A stretch of DNA of 64,000 nucleotides, taken from contig NC_090280.1 in NCBI RefSeq assembly GCF_037392515.1, forward strand, positions 23,689,118 through 23,753,117, read 5' to 3'. The notes under the pieces were generated by a model that saw only the letters and a list, made by a program, of their open reading frames with translations, searched no databases and was not told where the DNA came from. Below are positions 48,783-60,397 of the stretch, piece by piece; position 1 is the stretch's first letter; each line of letters begins with the position of its first letter. Origin of the DNA: Haliotis asinina. Taxonomy: Eukaryota; Mollusca; Gastropoda; Lepetellida; Haliotidae. A program made the translations under genes and the position numbers.

Positions 48783-50781
48783 AAAGTGGTTGCAGACCAT
48801 TTTTGCAGTAGTACTGCCACCATCAGTCTCCACCATCATGACTACCTTTCGATTTACTTCCATTTCTGACATATAAATCACAAAGACACTTAAGAGGCAA
48901 CTGGATTTACGGTAAAGCTCTGTCCCTGCTCATACCGTCTCAACTGTATTGCAACAACACCATGAAATGTGTGTTTGAATGGATGGACAGATACTCATTG
49001 TGTGATACGCGTGTGATGTCTGTGAGTGGAGGTTTCTGGTCAACTGCTGTATGCTGAATCTGCAATGGAAGCTGAGATGTTGGGTGAATCTCCACCACAG
49101 CCTACAAGTGCTAATATTCAATTTGCTGTCGTTATAATTTTATTGATGTCTTGCCTTTTATTTATATTTTTTAACTGAAATCAAAATCAAAATCATTAAT
49201 GGAATGAAACATGTTTTTTGTACACGAATATCAAAGCATTTAATATATTAGAAACTAGTGTGGCATTAGAGTCTGTAAATACTGATTTTAGATACCATAC
49301 TTCATTGTGTATAGTTCATTCACATACCATGACTGGTATGATCTGCTCAGTAGAGGCACAATGTATATTAACAAGTTTGGATGTGTCATTCACAGAAAAT
49401 CTCCGCTCCTGTTGAAATCCTCCCTTTTGATTTGCTGTATATACGTCCTGAAGACAGTGTCTGAGAAACGACCCAAAACATACGTCACGAGTAAAATAAC
49501 GTTATTGTCGTCCACATCGCAGCAGTGATGAAAATCAAGTATAAGAAGATGTGTGAGAATTTGATTTTGTTTGTTTCAATTTTAAATAAGGCATTCTATA
49601 CTGTCAACATATTGGTGTGTGTTACCTCAGGGATGTCTTCAACAGATGCTGACAGGAGTTACCTCCCCTTGTTTGTTAGGTGTCTGCTTCAGTGGATATG
49701 ATGATCCACCACAACCAGTATAGACAATGTTTGTGTCCAGATCTACTCTGTTTTGATTTCTGTTTCTATTACTGGGCTTACTTGTTTCTCAAACAGAATT
49801 TGGAAGTTTCACTGTTCATTCGTCTCTCTCCATCCAGACAATTTTAATCATTTTAGTTGAGGATCCACCTTGTGATGTTTTTATTACTAAAGGCCTGTAC
49901 AGATATTTTTTCGTCAGATGGAGGATTGTTTTCTCAGCAGGGCATATGAGCTACCTTCTGCACAAGGTGTTGCATGGTCTATGAAATACTAACTTTGCAT
50001 ATATATCTGCAATTTTCTTATATTAATTCATGCCGATTCTGTAATACTGGTCTCAGAAGAAGCATAATACAACATAGATCACCCATCTAACAGAGAACAG
50101 CCAAGATGAAGGTTTGGTCTGGACTGGTTAGAACCAGTTTCGACTGATCATAACCAGAATGAAGTGCAATGAGAAGATTGCAAATCATTTGTTGAAAACT
50201 TGTTTATTTGCATACAAAGTGTATATATTTGCAGGATATATATAAATAATCTTAGCTGTCCTGTATGTAACACTGTCTGTTGGTTTAAGCATTGAAAGTG
50301 CAATATTTAAGTATTCATGTGCCTTCTGACAGGTCTCAGGATGGACAGCTGTATGTGCAGGAGATATGTTAATCCCATCATGGACAGTCAGAACACTTTA
50401 GGTAGTTGACCAGGCTATCTCAGTTGACTGGCCTTTAGCATTTGTTCGTGTGTCCAATCAAGATTTATGATCTTTTGTGTCTTGACCAAGATAATTTGTG
50501 ACTGGTCTGAAATGAACTGGAAAAAAGGAGGAAATATATATGTAATTCTATCCTTTAAAAGTTTAATATTCGGTCAAAATTATCTATGTATATCCAAAAC
50601 ATTATTGTCACTCAGTATCTTTGATCTGGGTTGTAAAATTAATGCCTTTTAAGACCTGTTCCTCCTTCCTCAAAGAGATCATAGCACGAAGATATCCGTA
50701 ACTCCCATACATTAACATAGTCTTATGACAGTCATAGGAATATGATCACTTTGAGGAAAGGTGTCATGGACTGGTTGTGAG

Positions 50782-51568
50782 TCAAAAGGGCCAAAGCACA
50801 AAGAGGCCAAAATTGAAAAAGTCAAAAGGGCCATAGCTAAAAAAAAACATTATGTCATACAAACTAATATCTATTTTACATGTTTGATTGCATTAATACT
50901 TATTATTATTGTTTATATTTGTATTCTTTTGTAAATAGTAACAAAAATGATAATTTATAGTGTGATCATCATACATTCAGCAGTTGAAGGGGACTTAAAA
51001 TTGAAGCATACATTATTTGATATGAGATATTGATATGGTCATTGAATTTGAAATGTTCGTCTCTAAAAGCATTCAGAATCATGACACCAAATACAACTAA
51101 TTAAATAACTGACTAGTGTAACTGACACCCATGACTAGTTTAAACCTCACAACAAAATATTAAAACATTGATCTTGTTTAGATTACTGCCTAGTGTCTGA
51201 CATTCATGACTCTGTTACGTCTTGTAGTCTTTACAGAAACAGATGCATGGTTGACTGTACTCATAACATAAACACATAACCACTACTATTAATCTTGTTT
51301 ACATTACTGACTACTTGCAATCATCACACAAACAGTTGTATGTTATAAAGTAAACGCTTAACCACTCTGAGATGTCTTAAATAAACAACACTTAGACACT
51401 CTGATATTTTTAGGAGTAGAACTACTTCAAAGACTTGTTATAAATTTCTATTAATCTTACTCTTTTCTAATGTTTGGCCATTTTGACTTATGTCTGCGGC
51501 CCTTTTGCCTTTCCCTTGGCCTATTTGACTTTTTCAATTTTGGCTCTTTTGTCCTTTGGCCCTTTTGA
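50782..51568. mobile_element. MITE-like inverted-repeat element, 787 bp
   Basis: The left end TCAAAAGGGCCAAAGCACAA and the inverted right end TCAAAAGGGCCAAAGGACAA align for over 50 bases, including AAAATTGAAAAAGTCAAA. Extra copies of CAAAAGGGCC occur inside the right arm. The interior is AT-rich and without a gene. I could not fix a target-site duplication, so the superfamily is open. Confidence 0.8.
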
Positions 51569-53328
51569 ACTGTTCCCTGTTGGACAGTATCTGACTGATC
51601 CAGCGTCCAGTTTTCTGTGTGAGCAAGTTTTATCCAGAAAGTTAGACATTAACTATCCCAAGATTGGAATCCATGATTACCGCCTTTGATCAGTTTTAGT
51701 CCACAAACAGAGTTTACACATATGGGGCCGTTAGTGGAGTCTTGTTAGTTGTGATGTGATGATATCTCCTGCACAAACAGTGGACATCTCGACCTGACAT
51801 ATGATGGCATCGTCGTCATCCCGCTTCTGTACTCGTGTAAAACGATCGCATCCTCTTAGCTGAATCTGTTTCTGTAGTGTGCTGAATCTGGTCAGTTCTG
51901 AGGACACGGATGTAACCCTCCAACTTCTTGGAAACAAATCCAACCTAAACAGGACATTCTAATATTCAAAATACAGTCTCATCTTATAGTAAATCAGGCT
52001 GACTTTGAACACAACAATATTAACACTATAATTATTGTCATTCCCACAGTCGTAAGACAGTCACAGCACAAAGATCACATTGTGTTAGTGGCACTGTGGG
52101 TCCTAAATTTCAAACTCCAAATTAAACATGTAAATATTTCAATTTGAACAGGCTTAATTTCATGAAATGGCAATTATTTTTGTTCAGAATGTCTGTACCT
52201 GCAACCATGCATTAACATATGTTAATTTGTTATTTTTTCAGGGTATAGTTGTTTCCCTAGATTTTGGAGAAGGTAGCATGTGACTTACTTCAACAATGCT
52301 AGTCTTTAATATGCGATGAAGCAGCTTGGTGGTGCAAAGTGACAGGGTTTGGTGGAGTGACATAAGTCCCAGTTGGCAATAAGAGTCATTGTTTCTATGC
52401 ATAATGTGTACATGGTCACATGATGGTCACAGGTAACTCCCGATATTGTACAGACATCTATTCCCACCTGTATGCGGTATTTACTGTGGGTACATATTGG
52501 CCATGCTAGTTGCACTTATCACTGTCGTCGTCATCCTTGTAGGACACTGTTCATTCCGTTAACGATTCCAGCCAAAGTTCAGAGTGAACATTCCGGAAAG
52601 ATTATATCTTAAACAGTTTTATCTTTATTCAGGAATTGTCGCTTTGTATCTTTTATCCCATAATCAAATATATTATCTTATGACGTATAGTCACCAAATG
52701 TATACGTTGAATATTGACAGTGTATTTATGTGTGACTCATAACTGATGTGATTTCTTATAGATGACACCTGTTTAGCATCATCTCTAAGAAGTAGAAAAT
52801 ATGAAGGTGTTGCTTTGGAGGGTTAGAAAAAGTCCAGCTTTTGTTGAAATGACCTTGTTATCAAAGGGACATAACTAGGTAACAAATTAATTCAGATTTG
52901 TTTCGGCATGTAATAACTAAGTTATATCATGCCAAATATGAAGCTGTTTATGGTTAACATCTCTAAAGAATTTCATAGATTTGATGAAGATTTAAGCTTC
53001 ACAACATACAGGTCATGAGCCAGATCATGAAGAATTTATGTAATCTTTGTACAGAATTGGATAGTGTCACTCCATCAAACCAACCAATGATCTAGCTATG
53101 AATTGGTCATGTGACAGTTTCTGACCAATTAGCTGTTTTGTTGATAACAGAGTATACTTTCCATATTGTCAGTTTAATATTGTGCTTATGAGTGGTTAAT
53201 TGGCCATTACTACCGTCAACTAACACTACTGTAGAAAATAGATGTTTATTTATTTTGTTTATTGAATTAGTTGTCCAGTTCAAACATCTCTCGTGGCGAT
53301 GATCTTAAGAAGTGGTTCAGGATGTGCA

Positions 53329-53330
<2 letters not shown>

Positions 53331-53390
<60 letters not shown>
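53331..53390. repeat. (AC)30 microsatellite
   Basis: Thirty perfect AC units. Frames through it on both strands are spurious. Confidence 0.98.
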
Positions 53391-53393
<3 letters not shown>

Positions 53394-55037
53394 GGGAGAC
53401 TAAAAGAATCCCGTGATCTATTCTCATTCACAAACTTCTTCAACCAGCAATATTCCATCTATAAGAGCGACCTGTCTTGACAATATACAAGTAATAAGTA
53501 TTGGATTTCAGTATTGAATAATTGAAGTGACTATTTATAAGAAGGCACCCATTTACCTTCACTTCTATTACATATTACCTTTAATTCGCCCAGCATTAAA
53601 ATATTTCCCAAAGAATGAGAAAGTCTGTTGTAACATCATTTGTTTTTGGGAAAACAAACTATTTAATATTTCATTATTTTACCACGTTAATGTAGCATAT
53701 TATGAGCAAGAATATAAATATGATTTAAGAGAAGGGTGTAGCATAGAGTTACAAATCTATGCCTAGTTACCCTGAAGACCTGAGTTCGTCTTTGACAGGT
53801 CATGGAGACCCTAGTTCTTAGGAGCAAAACGGCTTATTATGTTGGCTGACGTGGAGCTAACAACAGCACTGACAAGTCCTGAACCAGTTCTTCAGATCAG
53901 TCAGCGCCGACGGTATCATTTTTCACCTATTGTTATTACTGACCACTGCTTCAGAATAAACTCATGTGGTTCGCTGTATTTATGTTACCATGGAAACTAG
54001 TGATGTCATCGTATGTTAGCCAATGATATTGAAGCGAGTGTGCTGTGTGTCACATGACCTTAGACCAATAGCGTTGTATGGAGCTGAGGTACCTCATAAT
54101 AATAAATTGATCATTGATACACGCTGAACTTCTCGTTCTTCTTTGGATGATGGAGAAATGTTCTTTAAAACTCGAGAGAAAGCCGAGACAGGGATTGCAT
54201 AACCCTGAATCTTTACCACCAATGAGTTCCTTAATCCACCATTCTAAAGATCAAGTGGCATGATAACAGTGAAGACAAATATAAATGGAAATAACATTTT
54301 CAGACTTCTCGACAGAACAACAGTAATTCCGTTTTTCCCCCTTTTGTCCACTTATGAAGCACACTGGATATTTAAGCACATACCTTGAAAAGTGCCACCT
54401 CGTCTACCAAAATAACTGTTGACAGATCAAGAGTGAATGGGTTGAGTTTTAGTAATACCATGAGAGGGGACATCAGGATGGGCTTCACACAACGTACGGA
54501 CATGGGAAGTCAAACCCGGACATCACAAGGAAACACTTTACTGCTAAACTACCTCAAAGCACCAAGAAGTGCCACAACATGTTACAAAATGTTACAGTCA
54601 AAGAACCCTTATCAACGCCACCGGTGTTGACCCTCGACTCAAACCAGCAATGCATAACAACATACAGAATCACAAAGCACGAATGTCATTTTTCACGCAT
54701 TGGTTAACTATTTGTCGTTTTGTCAATACAGTTTCCCTTGAAAATTGCACAGAATTTATTTCATGGTGTGGATGAAAACTAAAGATGAGCATTGCCACGT
54801 CAGATTCCACTAGCAAAAGACATTTTATGTCAAATCATTCAATCAATAGTATGACCCAAAATTGGGTTGAGTAGATTATCTATTCACTTTAATCAATTGG
54901 ACAGTTAAGAGGAAGCACACATTAACACGATTATTTTACTACACAATAACTATACAAAAGCATCACAAGACTGTTTCTCAGTCACGAAAAGTCTAAGTGA
55001 TGATAAATGCTGATAGTAATCCCTTATCAGGGATTTT

Positions 55038-55111
55038 CCCAGATAGTAGACGTTGGTGCAACATTGGCAAACGTTGGGCCAATGCTGGGCCAATTATGAA
55101 TCCTATCTGGG
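55038..55111. mobile_element. 74 bp palindrome-ended element
   Basis: CCCAGATAG (55038-55046) and CTATCTGGG (55103-55111) are perfect inverted ends around GTTGGGCCAATGCTGGGCCA. It resembles very short MITE-like repeats. Confidence 0.5.
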
Positions 55112-55335
55112 TAGCCTGACCTTGCACAACCAGTGCTATTTGATTCCTCAAACACTTTCACAGATTTCCTCCACTGATACGTCACTTTCATTCACGAAAA
55201 TATGACCACTTCCTGTGTATTCATTCTTACTGTCTTCTAAGACAGTTTGGGGGCACCTGGCTGCTCAAAGTATTTGTAGTATTATTTATTAAGTACATAT
55301 ATATAGTTCTGTTGTATGCTAAACCCGGAACGTAA

Positions 55336-55900
55336 ATGCCAGGTCCCATCGTACCGCAAACTAAACCCAGGTCATGGAGGATTTATGTGCCCAAAATCAA
55401 CTCCCGGAGATCCATGTCCAAGTTGTGGAACATGATTCTAAAGATTAAGGGCAAAGGATCCAAAGGTGGTGTTCGCCATCTCAAAGACGGTGACTCTGTT
55501 TTAACAAATAAAGTTGAAACTGCAAACAAACTTGGTGAGACTTTGGCAAACCATTCCTCCTCATCCAATTATAACCCCCAGTTCCAGTGATGCCAAGAAA
55601 AGAAATCAGTCAATTTTAACTCTAATAATGGCGAGGATTACAATGAAGCGATTTTCTCTTCACGAAATACGTACTGCCCTAGGGCAGGCTCACAACACCA
55701 CGAGCTGGTGATATTCATTATCAGCTTCTGAAATACCTCCCTGTGTCAAGATTGGAAACTCAATATATTTGACGACATTTGGACAACTGGAAATTTCAAT
55801 GGGACTCCCATCATTCCTACGAGAAATCTGAAAGATCTGTTTTCTTGTGTGAGCGGGCATCTGATCGTGAATTACCTGAGGGATGTTGACCTGTATCATA
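55336..55900 (+). mobile_element. LINE (non-LTR retrotransposon) fragment, decayed
   Basis: The plus frame at 55336-55587 reads RSWRIYVPKINSRRSMSKLW and then IKGKGSKGGVRHLKDG, the stretch between endonuclease and reverse transcriptase in jockey-like LINEs. A second frame continues with FSLHEIRTALGQAHNTTSW (compare AL..AHDTS.GPD) and a third gives IFDDIWTTGNF near 55760. At least two frameshifts and a stop interrupt it, so it is a dead fragment; catalytic RT motifs are not present. Confidence 0.8.
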
Positions 55901-56047
55901 AATTGTAGTTTAAGTTTTGTAAAGAGAATAACGAATTGCTTGCTTTCATATTTGGTGCTATGACATTTCCGTCTTTAAAGTTGGTAGTGAAATGAAAATA
56001 TTTTGGGACCATGGACCATGAACTGTAAAAAAATGCAAACTTGATCT

Positions 56048-56100
56048 CGTCACTATGTGGCTGGAATAGTGCCAGTGTGACGTAAAGCTCAACTCAACTC
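56048..56100 (+). mobile_element. Isolated SINE/LINE-type 3' tail
   Basis: CACTATGTGGCTGGAATAGT, GCCAGTGTGACGTAAAGCTC and AACTCAACTC match the tail shared by families A and B. No family head precedes it; a LINE fragment lies about 150 bases upstream. Confidence 0.65.
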
Positions 56101-56157
56101 AAAACCGCAAAAAGACATACTGTCACATTACTCTCACCAATACCTCTCTTTACTTTT

Positions 56158-56290
56158 GTATTTCATGACACTAGGTACACCTGCATATCATGTATATCAC
56201 ACCAAAAGGTACATCTTAATGTCATGACAGTAGGAAAATGTATATGTCAAGACAGTCGGTACATCTGTATGTCATCAGTGTAGGTAAATG
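56158..56290. repeat. Diverged copies of the 25 bp satellite
   Basis: Units like GGTACATCTGTATGTCAT and CATGACAGTAGG, the same core as the array at 62.6 kb, but degenerate. They lie just upstream of the GTPase promoter region. Confidence 0.65.
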
Positions 56291-56450
56291 TATATTTGTT
56301 GTGTGCCTAAGTTACAACTACATACATTGTTGAGCGTGCTGAAATCTTGTCAAAAACAGCGAAAAACAAGGTGTGTCAGTTTTTCAAAATCACTACACCA
56401 AAATACGAATGTTTATCACCCGAACATTAGATCTTGTCCATGTGTAGTGA

Positions 56451-56497
56451 CGCCAATCAGAAATCCACATGATGACGGAAGCGCCTTGGCCAATCGA
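56451..56497 (+). promoter_or_regulatory. Possible promoter elements: two CCAAT boxes and a CRE/ETS-like site
   Basis: CGCCAATCAG (56451-56460) and GGCCAATCG (56488-56496) flank GATGACGGAAGCG, which resembles overlapping CRE and ETS sites. They lie about 175-220 bases upstream of the GTPase start codon, as expected for a TATA-less promoter. The transcription start is not known; this is motif evidence only. Confidence 0.4.
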
Positions 56498-56669
56498 AAG
56501 CTGGTGTGGTGTGGTGTGTTGTACGTGCGCAGAATACACCTGGCCATCTAGGACAGAGACTATTTCTGATGTGACAGTGAAGACATTTTTCAGCAGCCTC
56601 ATGAAAACTTCAACTGTCTGATTCACCGTTTAAACTCAATGTCGGAGATCTGTTTCATGACGACACAGC

Positions 56670-57341
56670 ATGGCTTCTTTGCTGTCAGCACTCCAACGTC
56701 TCACCTGCAGGCACACCTCTACCAGGGCCGTCTTGAACTATAGGGTGACAGTTTTTGGTAAAGCTGGTGTTGGAAAAACTGCCATCATATCTCAGTTCCG
56801 ACAGGTGAAGGAAGACGAGTCCGCCAACAACATTGAAAGATCTGTCTTCAAAACCCACAATGCAATACTCACCTTAGACATAGTTGATGCCTCAGGCATA
56901 CATGGACTGTTTCCCATGTTGAGATTGTCCATTTGTAAGAGTGATGCGTTTATGTTGGTGTATTCGGTTGGAGATCAGGACTCCTTTGAAAGGATGCAAA
57001 GGTTACGTCATGAAATCATCGAGTTGAAGATGGACAAAGACGTTCCTATCGTCTTTGTTGCCAATAAGCAGGATCTCCCTGATGATGAGAAGGTCGTGCC
57101 GTGCAACAGAGCCGAGTATTTGATCAGGAGGAAATGGAGACATGGATACGTTGAGGCATCGTCCTTCAACTACGATCAGGTTTGTGAAGCATTTAAACAA
57201 GTTGTCAGACAGCTGACTCGCAATGTTTCACTGACTCCAGTTCTAAAGAGACGGAGTCCATCTGTACCAGAACGACCAGCAGGGTCACAGTGGAGAACTT
57301 TTACCTCGCTGTTCCGTGGGTTCTTCAGAAGAGACATGTAG
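56670..57341 (+). CDS. Atypical Ras-family small GTPase, intronless
   Basis: 223 residues in one exon; the ATG has a good context (cagcATGG). A 24-residue N-terminal extension precedes the G domain. G1 is GKAGVGKT (residues 30-37), G3 is DASG (73-76), G4 is NKQD (132-135) and G5 EASS (162-165), so nucleotide binding is very likely. Departures from Ras: the switch I Thr (PTIE) is replaced (NNIE, 53-56) and the catalytic Gln after DxxG is Ile (77), predicting weak GTP hydrolysis or altered effector use. The C terminus ends FRGFFRRDM with no CaaX box; a basic, aromatic tail may serve as a membrane anchor. It resembles the RASD/RERG/RASL branch in general, but I cannot name an orthologue. The single exon could reflect retroposition or a lineage-specific family. 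Confidence 0.88.
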   Translation: MASLLSALQRLTCRHTSTRAVLNYRVTVFGKAGVGKTAIISQFRQVKEDESANNIERSVFKTHNAILTLDIVDASGIHGLFPMLRLSICKSDAFMLVYSVGDQDSFERMQRLRHEIIELKMDKDVPIVFVANKQDLPDDEKVVPCNRAEYLIRRKWRHGYVEASSFNYDQVCEAFKQVVRQLTRNVSLTPVLKRRSPSVPERPAGSQWRTFTSLFRGFFRRDM

Positions 57342-57994
57342 TGTGTTCACATAGTAATCAGGTATGTTCAGGTATGAAATATTGCTTATCCGAGTGATAT
57401 TTAGTCCATCCAGATCACTGTTTTAGGACGAAAAAAAATGTAAATTGTTTTTGCATTACTTATGCCATATTTAGTTTATTTAGTAGTTCTTGGTCATCAT
57501 GTATATATATACATGTCTAAGCAACATCAACATATAGCTTTTTTGTTGTTATTTACATCATGAGGAAGTAGTCGTATATTTAAGGAAGTTCGTACAGTTT
57601 GATGTACGAGTAGTTTGTCCAGTTCTTTAAATCCAGAGTGCCATGGGGGGACCCAGGGTCAAAAGTAACCGCAGCTAGCTTACAGAGCTTATGCGTGCCA
57701 GAATCCCAGGGCTACCCGAGTCTATGTATGTCAACACTAACACTTGTGATCATTGTGTAAGGTCTCACGGGCGCAGACAAGGTTACGGTTATAAGATGGG
57801 ACACAAATATACCATTGCTACCGTTACTATAAGGAAGTAAGATTTGTTGGTATCCTCAAAACATGTCTGCCTCTATTTTCTATGTCTCATAAACGTTCAG
57901 ATTATGCTGTTACTAGATACTGTAGTCATGTACTGTAGCAACTTGTTCAGTATTGTTAGTAGCATTGGCGTTGTAAACTCTAAAGACTAATCTC

Positions 57995-58000
57995 AATAAA
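57995..58000 (+). terminator. Polyadenylation signal AATAAA of the GTPase gene
   Basis: AATAAA in tctcaataaaactat, 654 bases after the GTPase stop codon, with T-rich sequence following. It predicts a 3' UTR of about 0.7 kb. Confidence 0.6.
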
Positions 58001-58039
58001 ACTATTTAACTCTAACATTTTCACATTTTCTTTGGAGTG

Positions 58040-58190
58040 CGTGGATTGGTTGAGCCTGCTTCTTTGTTATTTCACACGACAGTCGACCATAGTCTAGCTG
58101 TGTGACGATGGTCCAGTAATAATCCGATCTTGACCAGACGATCAATTGACTGACATCATTTCTTCGGATCGGCTCAATGGCGAACATTCC
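58040..58190 (-). mobile_element. Family B-like repeat, minus strand, strongly diverged
   Basis: The reverse complement reads GATCGTCTGGTCAAGATCGG, ATTATTACTGGACCATCG and CACAGCTAGACTATGG, in family B order. Confidence 0.45.
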
Positions 58191-58335
58191 TGGAGTTGCA
58201 CCTCCATGATGCGAAGCAGGTAGCGGTCGTGTCAAAATCACCAAGCTCTATTCTGAAAACAAATATATGTCGCTGAAAATACTAAAAAAGCACTTGAATC
58301 AAGAACACAACCTCATAGTATCATATTACACACTC

Positions 58336-58745
58336 TGGCGACTTTTACACTCTTTCGGGTGTCGTTTTAAGAAAATTTCAAGGGAGAATACGTCAGTACT
58401 CTGTGAACGCCCTGATATCGTTCGCTAGAGAAATAATTTTCTCAAGGTAATAAAGAAGAAGCGCGATGAAGGGTTCGAGCCAATGTACTTGGACAAGACC
58501 TGGGTCAATGCCTCGTACACTGCCAGCAGTCAGTGGATAACCCGATGGGGTGATGAGAGGTCACGTAGAAAGCTGCCCCTAGGGAAAGGAGAGAGACTAA
58601 TCATTCTCCATGATGGTTGCTCCAGCTAAGTCTTTCTCCCAGGCTGCGACTTGCTATAGCAAAGTCCACAGATAACAGATACTACCATTCCGAGATGAAT
58701 GGTGTGGTTTTCCTCGGTTGGGTTAAAAACAAGTTGGTTAGGGGT
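58336..58745 (+). mobile_element. IS630/Tc1-type (DDE) DNA transposase remnant
   Basis: One frame from 58336 to 58629 reads FGCRFKKISRENTSVLCERP, a stop where such transposases have Trp (ERPDIV.WR), then MYLDKTWVNASYTASSQW and LPLGKGERLIILHDG. These match the YLDETWVN and GKGKRLIILHAG blocks; the first catalytic Asp is kept, though DET has become DKT. After a frameshift near 58617 a second frame gives NRYYHSEMNGVVFLGWVK (compare DYHDEMNG.NFL.W). The C-terminal catalytic part is gone; no terminal repeats were found. Confidence 0.8.
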
Positions 58746-59175
58746 GGGGTGGCGTTAGGGGAGGGAATACTGGGAGTGCGAGTATGCGGAATGATCTTTG
58801 TATTAGTATTAGTATCTTGTATTAGTTGCTGAGACTTAGGGATATAACGGTTTATTTAGATTCTTAACATTATGAAGTTGTATTGGATGTAATTTGTGAC
58901 CATGGGCAGTCGTCAAAACTCTTGAAATTGTCCAATCAGTAATGGCGCCAAATGTGGTGTCAAGTGTGTCGGACTTGAAGGAACGCAAACGACAAAGACT
59001 TGCGGACACGTCTGTATCAGACAACACCATATCAAAAACAAAAGGACAGCTGTGGTTCATTCTTATAATAATTCACCAGATGCAGATGCGCACTGACATT
59101 GTTAATGAAGAAGACAATAATCATACAGCCGTAAGTAATCCCTGACATATAAACGTGTGTAGTATGCAAGATGTA

Positions 59176-59460
59176 ATGTCACTATTTAAAAACTTCTCGT
59201 CAGATATGCGTGTGTTGTTCACTTATGTAAATCAGAATATCGTCAACCTTGAATCGAGTCTCGAAGTAAAACTGAAACAAAACCATGGAAGAAGTAATCG
59301 ACCAGCGGTTACAACGTAACGAACTGAGTAAAGTGCGGACTGAATTTCATTCTGAAATAAATTAAGAAACTGAAGGATCAGATCGTTGATGTTGAGACAT
59401 CATACAGCAGCCCGTCAGAAGATTCTAAAGAAAATCTGGACAGTTCAGTCACCAAGGGTA
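59176..59460 (+). other. Possible decayed coiled-coil coding remnant
   Basis: Successive plus frames read FKNFSSDMRVLFTYVNQNI, then MEEVIDQRLQRNELSKVR and KKLKDQIVDVETSYSS, heptad-like and charged. It resembles the N-terminal coiled coil of a retroelement ORF1, but I recognise no specific family. At least two frame changes. Confidence 0.3.
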
Positions 59461-60290
59461 AGGTCTTTCCTGTTGAATTTGGTGTAAAGCAGTTTTGTGT
59501 CTTATCCCATGCGCTGTTCGCGATATAGATTAACCATCTTGCAATGGAGTTGAAAGAGAGCAAATGCTTTATCCAGATTGACAATTTTAATGTTTTTATT
59601 TTATTAAATGCCCTGATCCCGTGAGCCTCCATCTTTGGACTGCGAAGTGCCGAGTCAGCACAAGCGCAAGCAAGACAAGCATTGTACATTTCAGGATAAA
59701 GAACGTGCCTCGACATAACGGGACTCTCCACTGTGTCCGTGCGACACACTTCACGCATTCTCAGAATTGGTGCACAATTGATACAATGTCGGACATATAA
59801 GAATAATGAAAAATGAAAGCAGTATCGGCATTCATCACGCGGGATGTCTTATTCCATCCATGTATAACATAACGGGACGCGTAAACAGAGGTTCGAGCAA
59901 TGTTATTGCATAAAATATGTGATGGGATGACATAATTTAATCAAAATGACATCTGTTTACTCACTAATGTAAATTCAATGAACGCACATGAACAATACCT
60001 TCAGAGATTCGATGCTCAGTACGTGATTTCTCAGTAGGCTGATTACACGGTTTCGTGTTTAACCCTGAATGTTGATTACACGACATTAATTTGAACTCAG
60101 AAATCACGAGTGTATACATAATAGTTATTACTAAGTTTATTAATTATAAGATTAATAAACAACATAGGATTGGATAAGAAAGATAATCTCCAACCTACGA
60201 GATGAGATGAGTAATCTGTATCTACCAAAATGGATATCTAAATATACTTCATAAACTTAGGTAAGGACGATGTTATTTCCGGTCTCCTGG

Positions 60291-60397
60291 CGTCACTTCC
60301 GGGCCCATGGCGTCACTTTCGGTTAATATTCTCACTGCATGGCCTGCTACGTCACATCCGGTTGATGACACCCACTGGTATTATGACGTCACTTCTG
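60291..60397. promoter_or_regulatory. Cluster of four CGTCACTTCCGG-like (CRE/ETS) motifs
   Basis: CGTCACTTCCGG at 60291, CGTCACTTTCGG at 60311, CGTCACATCCGG at 60350 and CGTCACTTCTGG at 60386. Each combines a CRE half-site and an ETS-like core. Spacing is irregular (20, 39, 36). It could be a regulatory cluster or a decayed short tandem repeat. Confidence 0.35.

Larger units (their letters stand above)
48368..56440. other. 3' UTR and spacer with transposon remnants
   Basis: The 3' UTR of the GAP gene starts at 48368; its end is unknown. By eye no AATAAA occurs before 51380, which lies inside a MITE-like element, so a variant signal may be used. Further right are an (AC)n tract, a 74 bp inverted-repeat element, a LINE fragment and diverged 25 bp satellite copies. 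51570-53260 and 53400-55030 show no recognisable gene. Confidence 0.55.

Noticed and set aside
53267-53480. Open frames through the (AC)n tract on both strands
   Set aside because: Products are poly-Thr-His or poly-Cys-Val from a dinucleotide repeat, not genes.
58002-58244. 80-codon minus-strand frame after the GTPase gene
   Set aside because: Overlaps a diverged family B-like repeat; no protein similarity recognised.
59378-59758. 126-codon minus-strand frame containing AHGIRAFNK
   Set aside because: The HxxR-like string hinted at a recombinase, but no other motif supports it; too weak to call.
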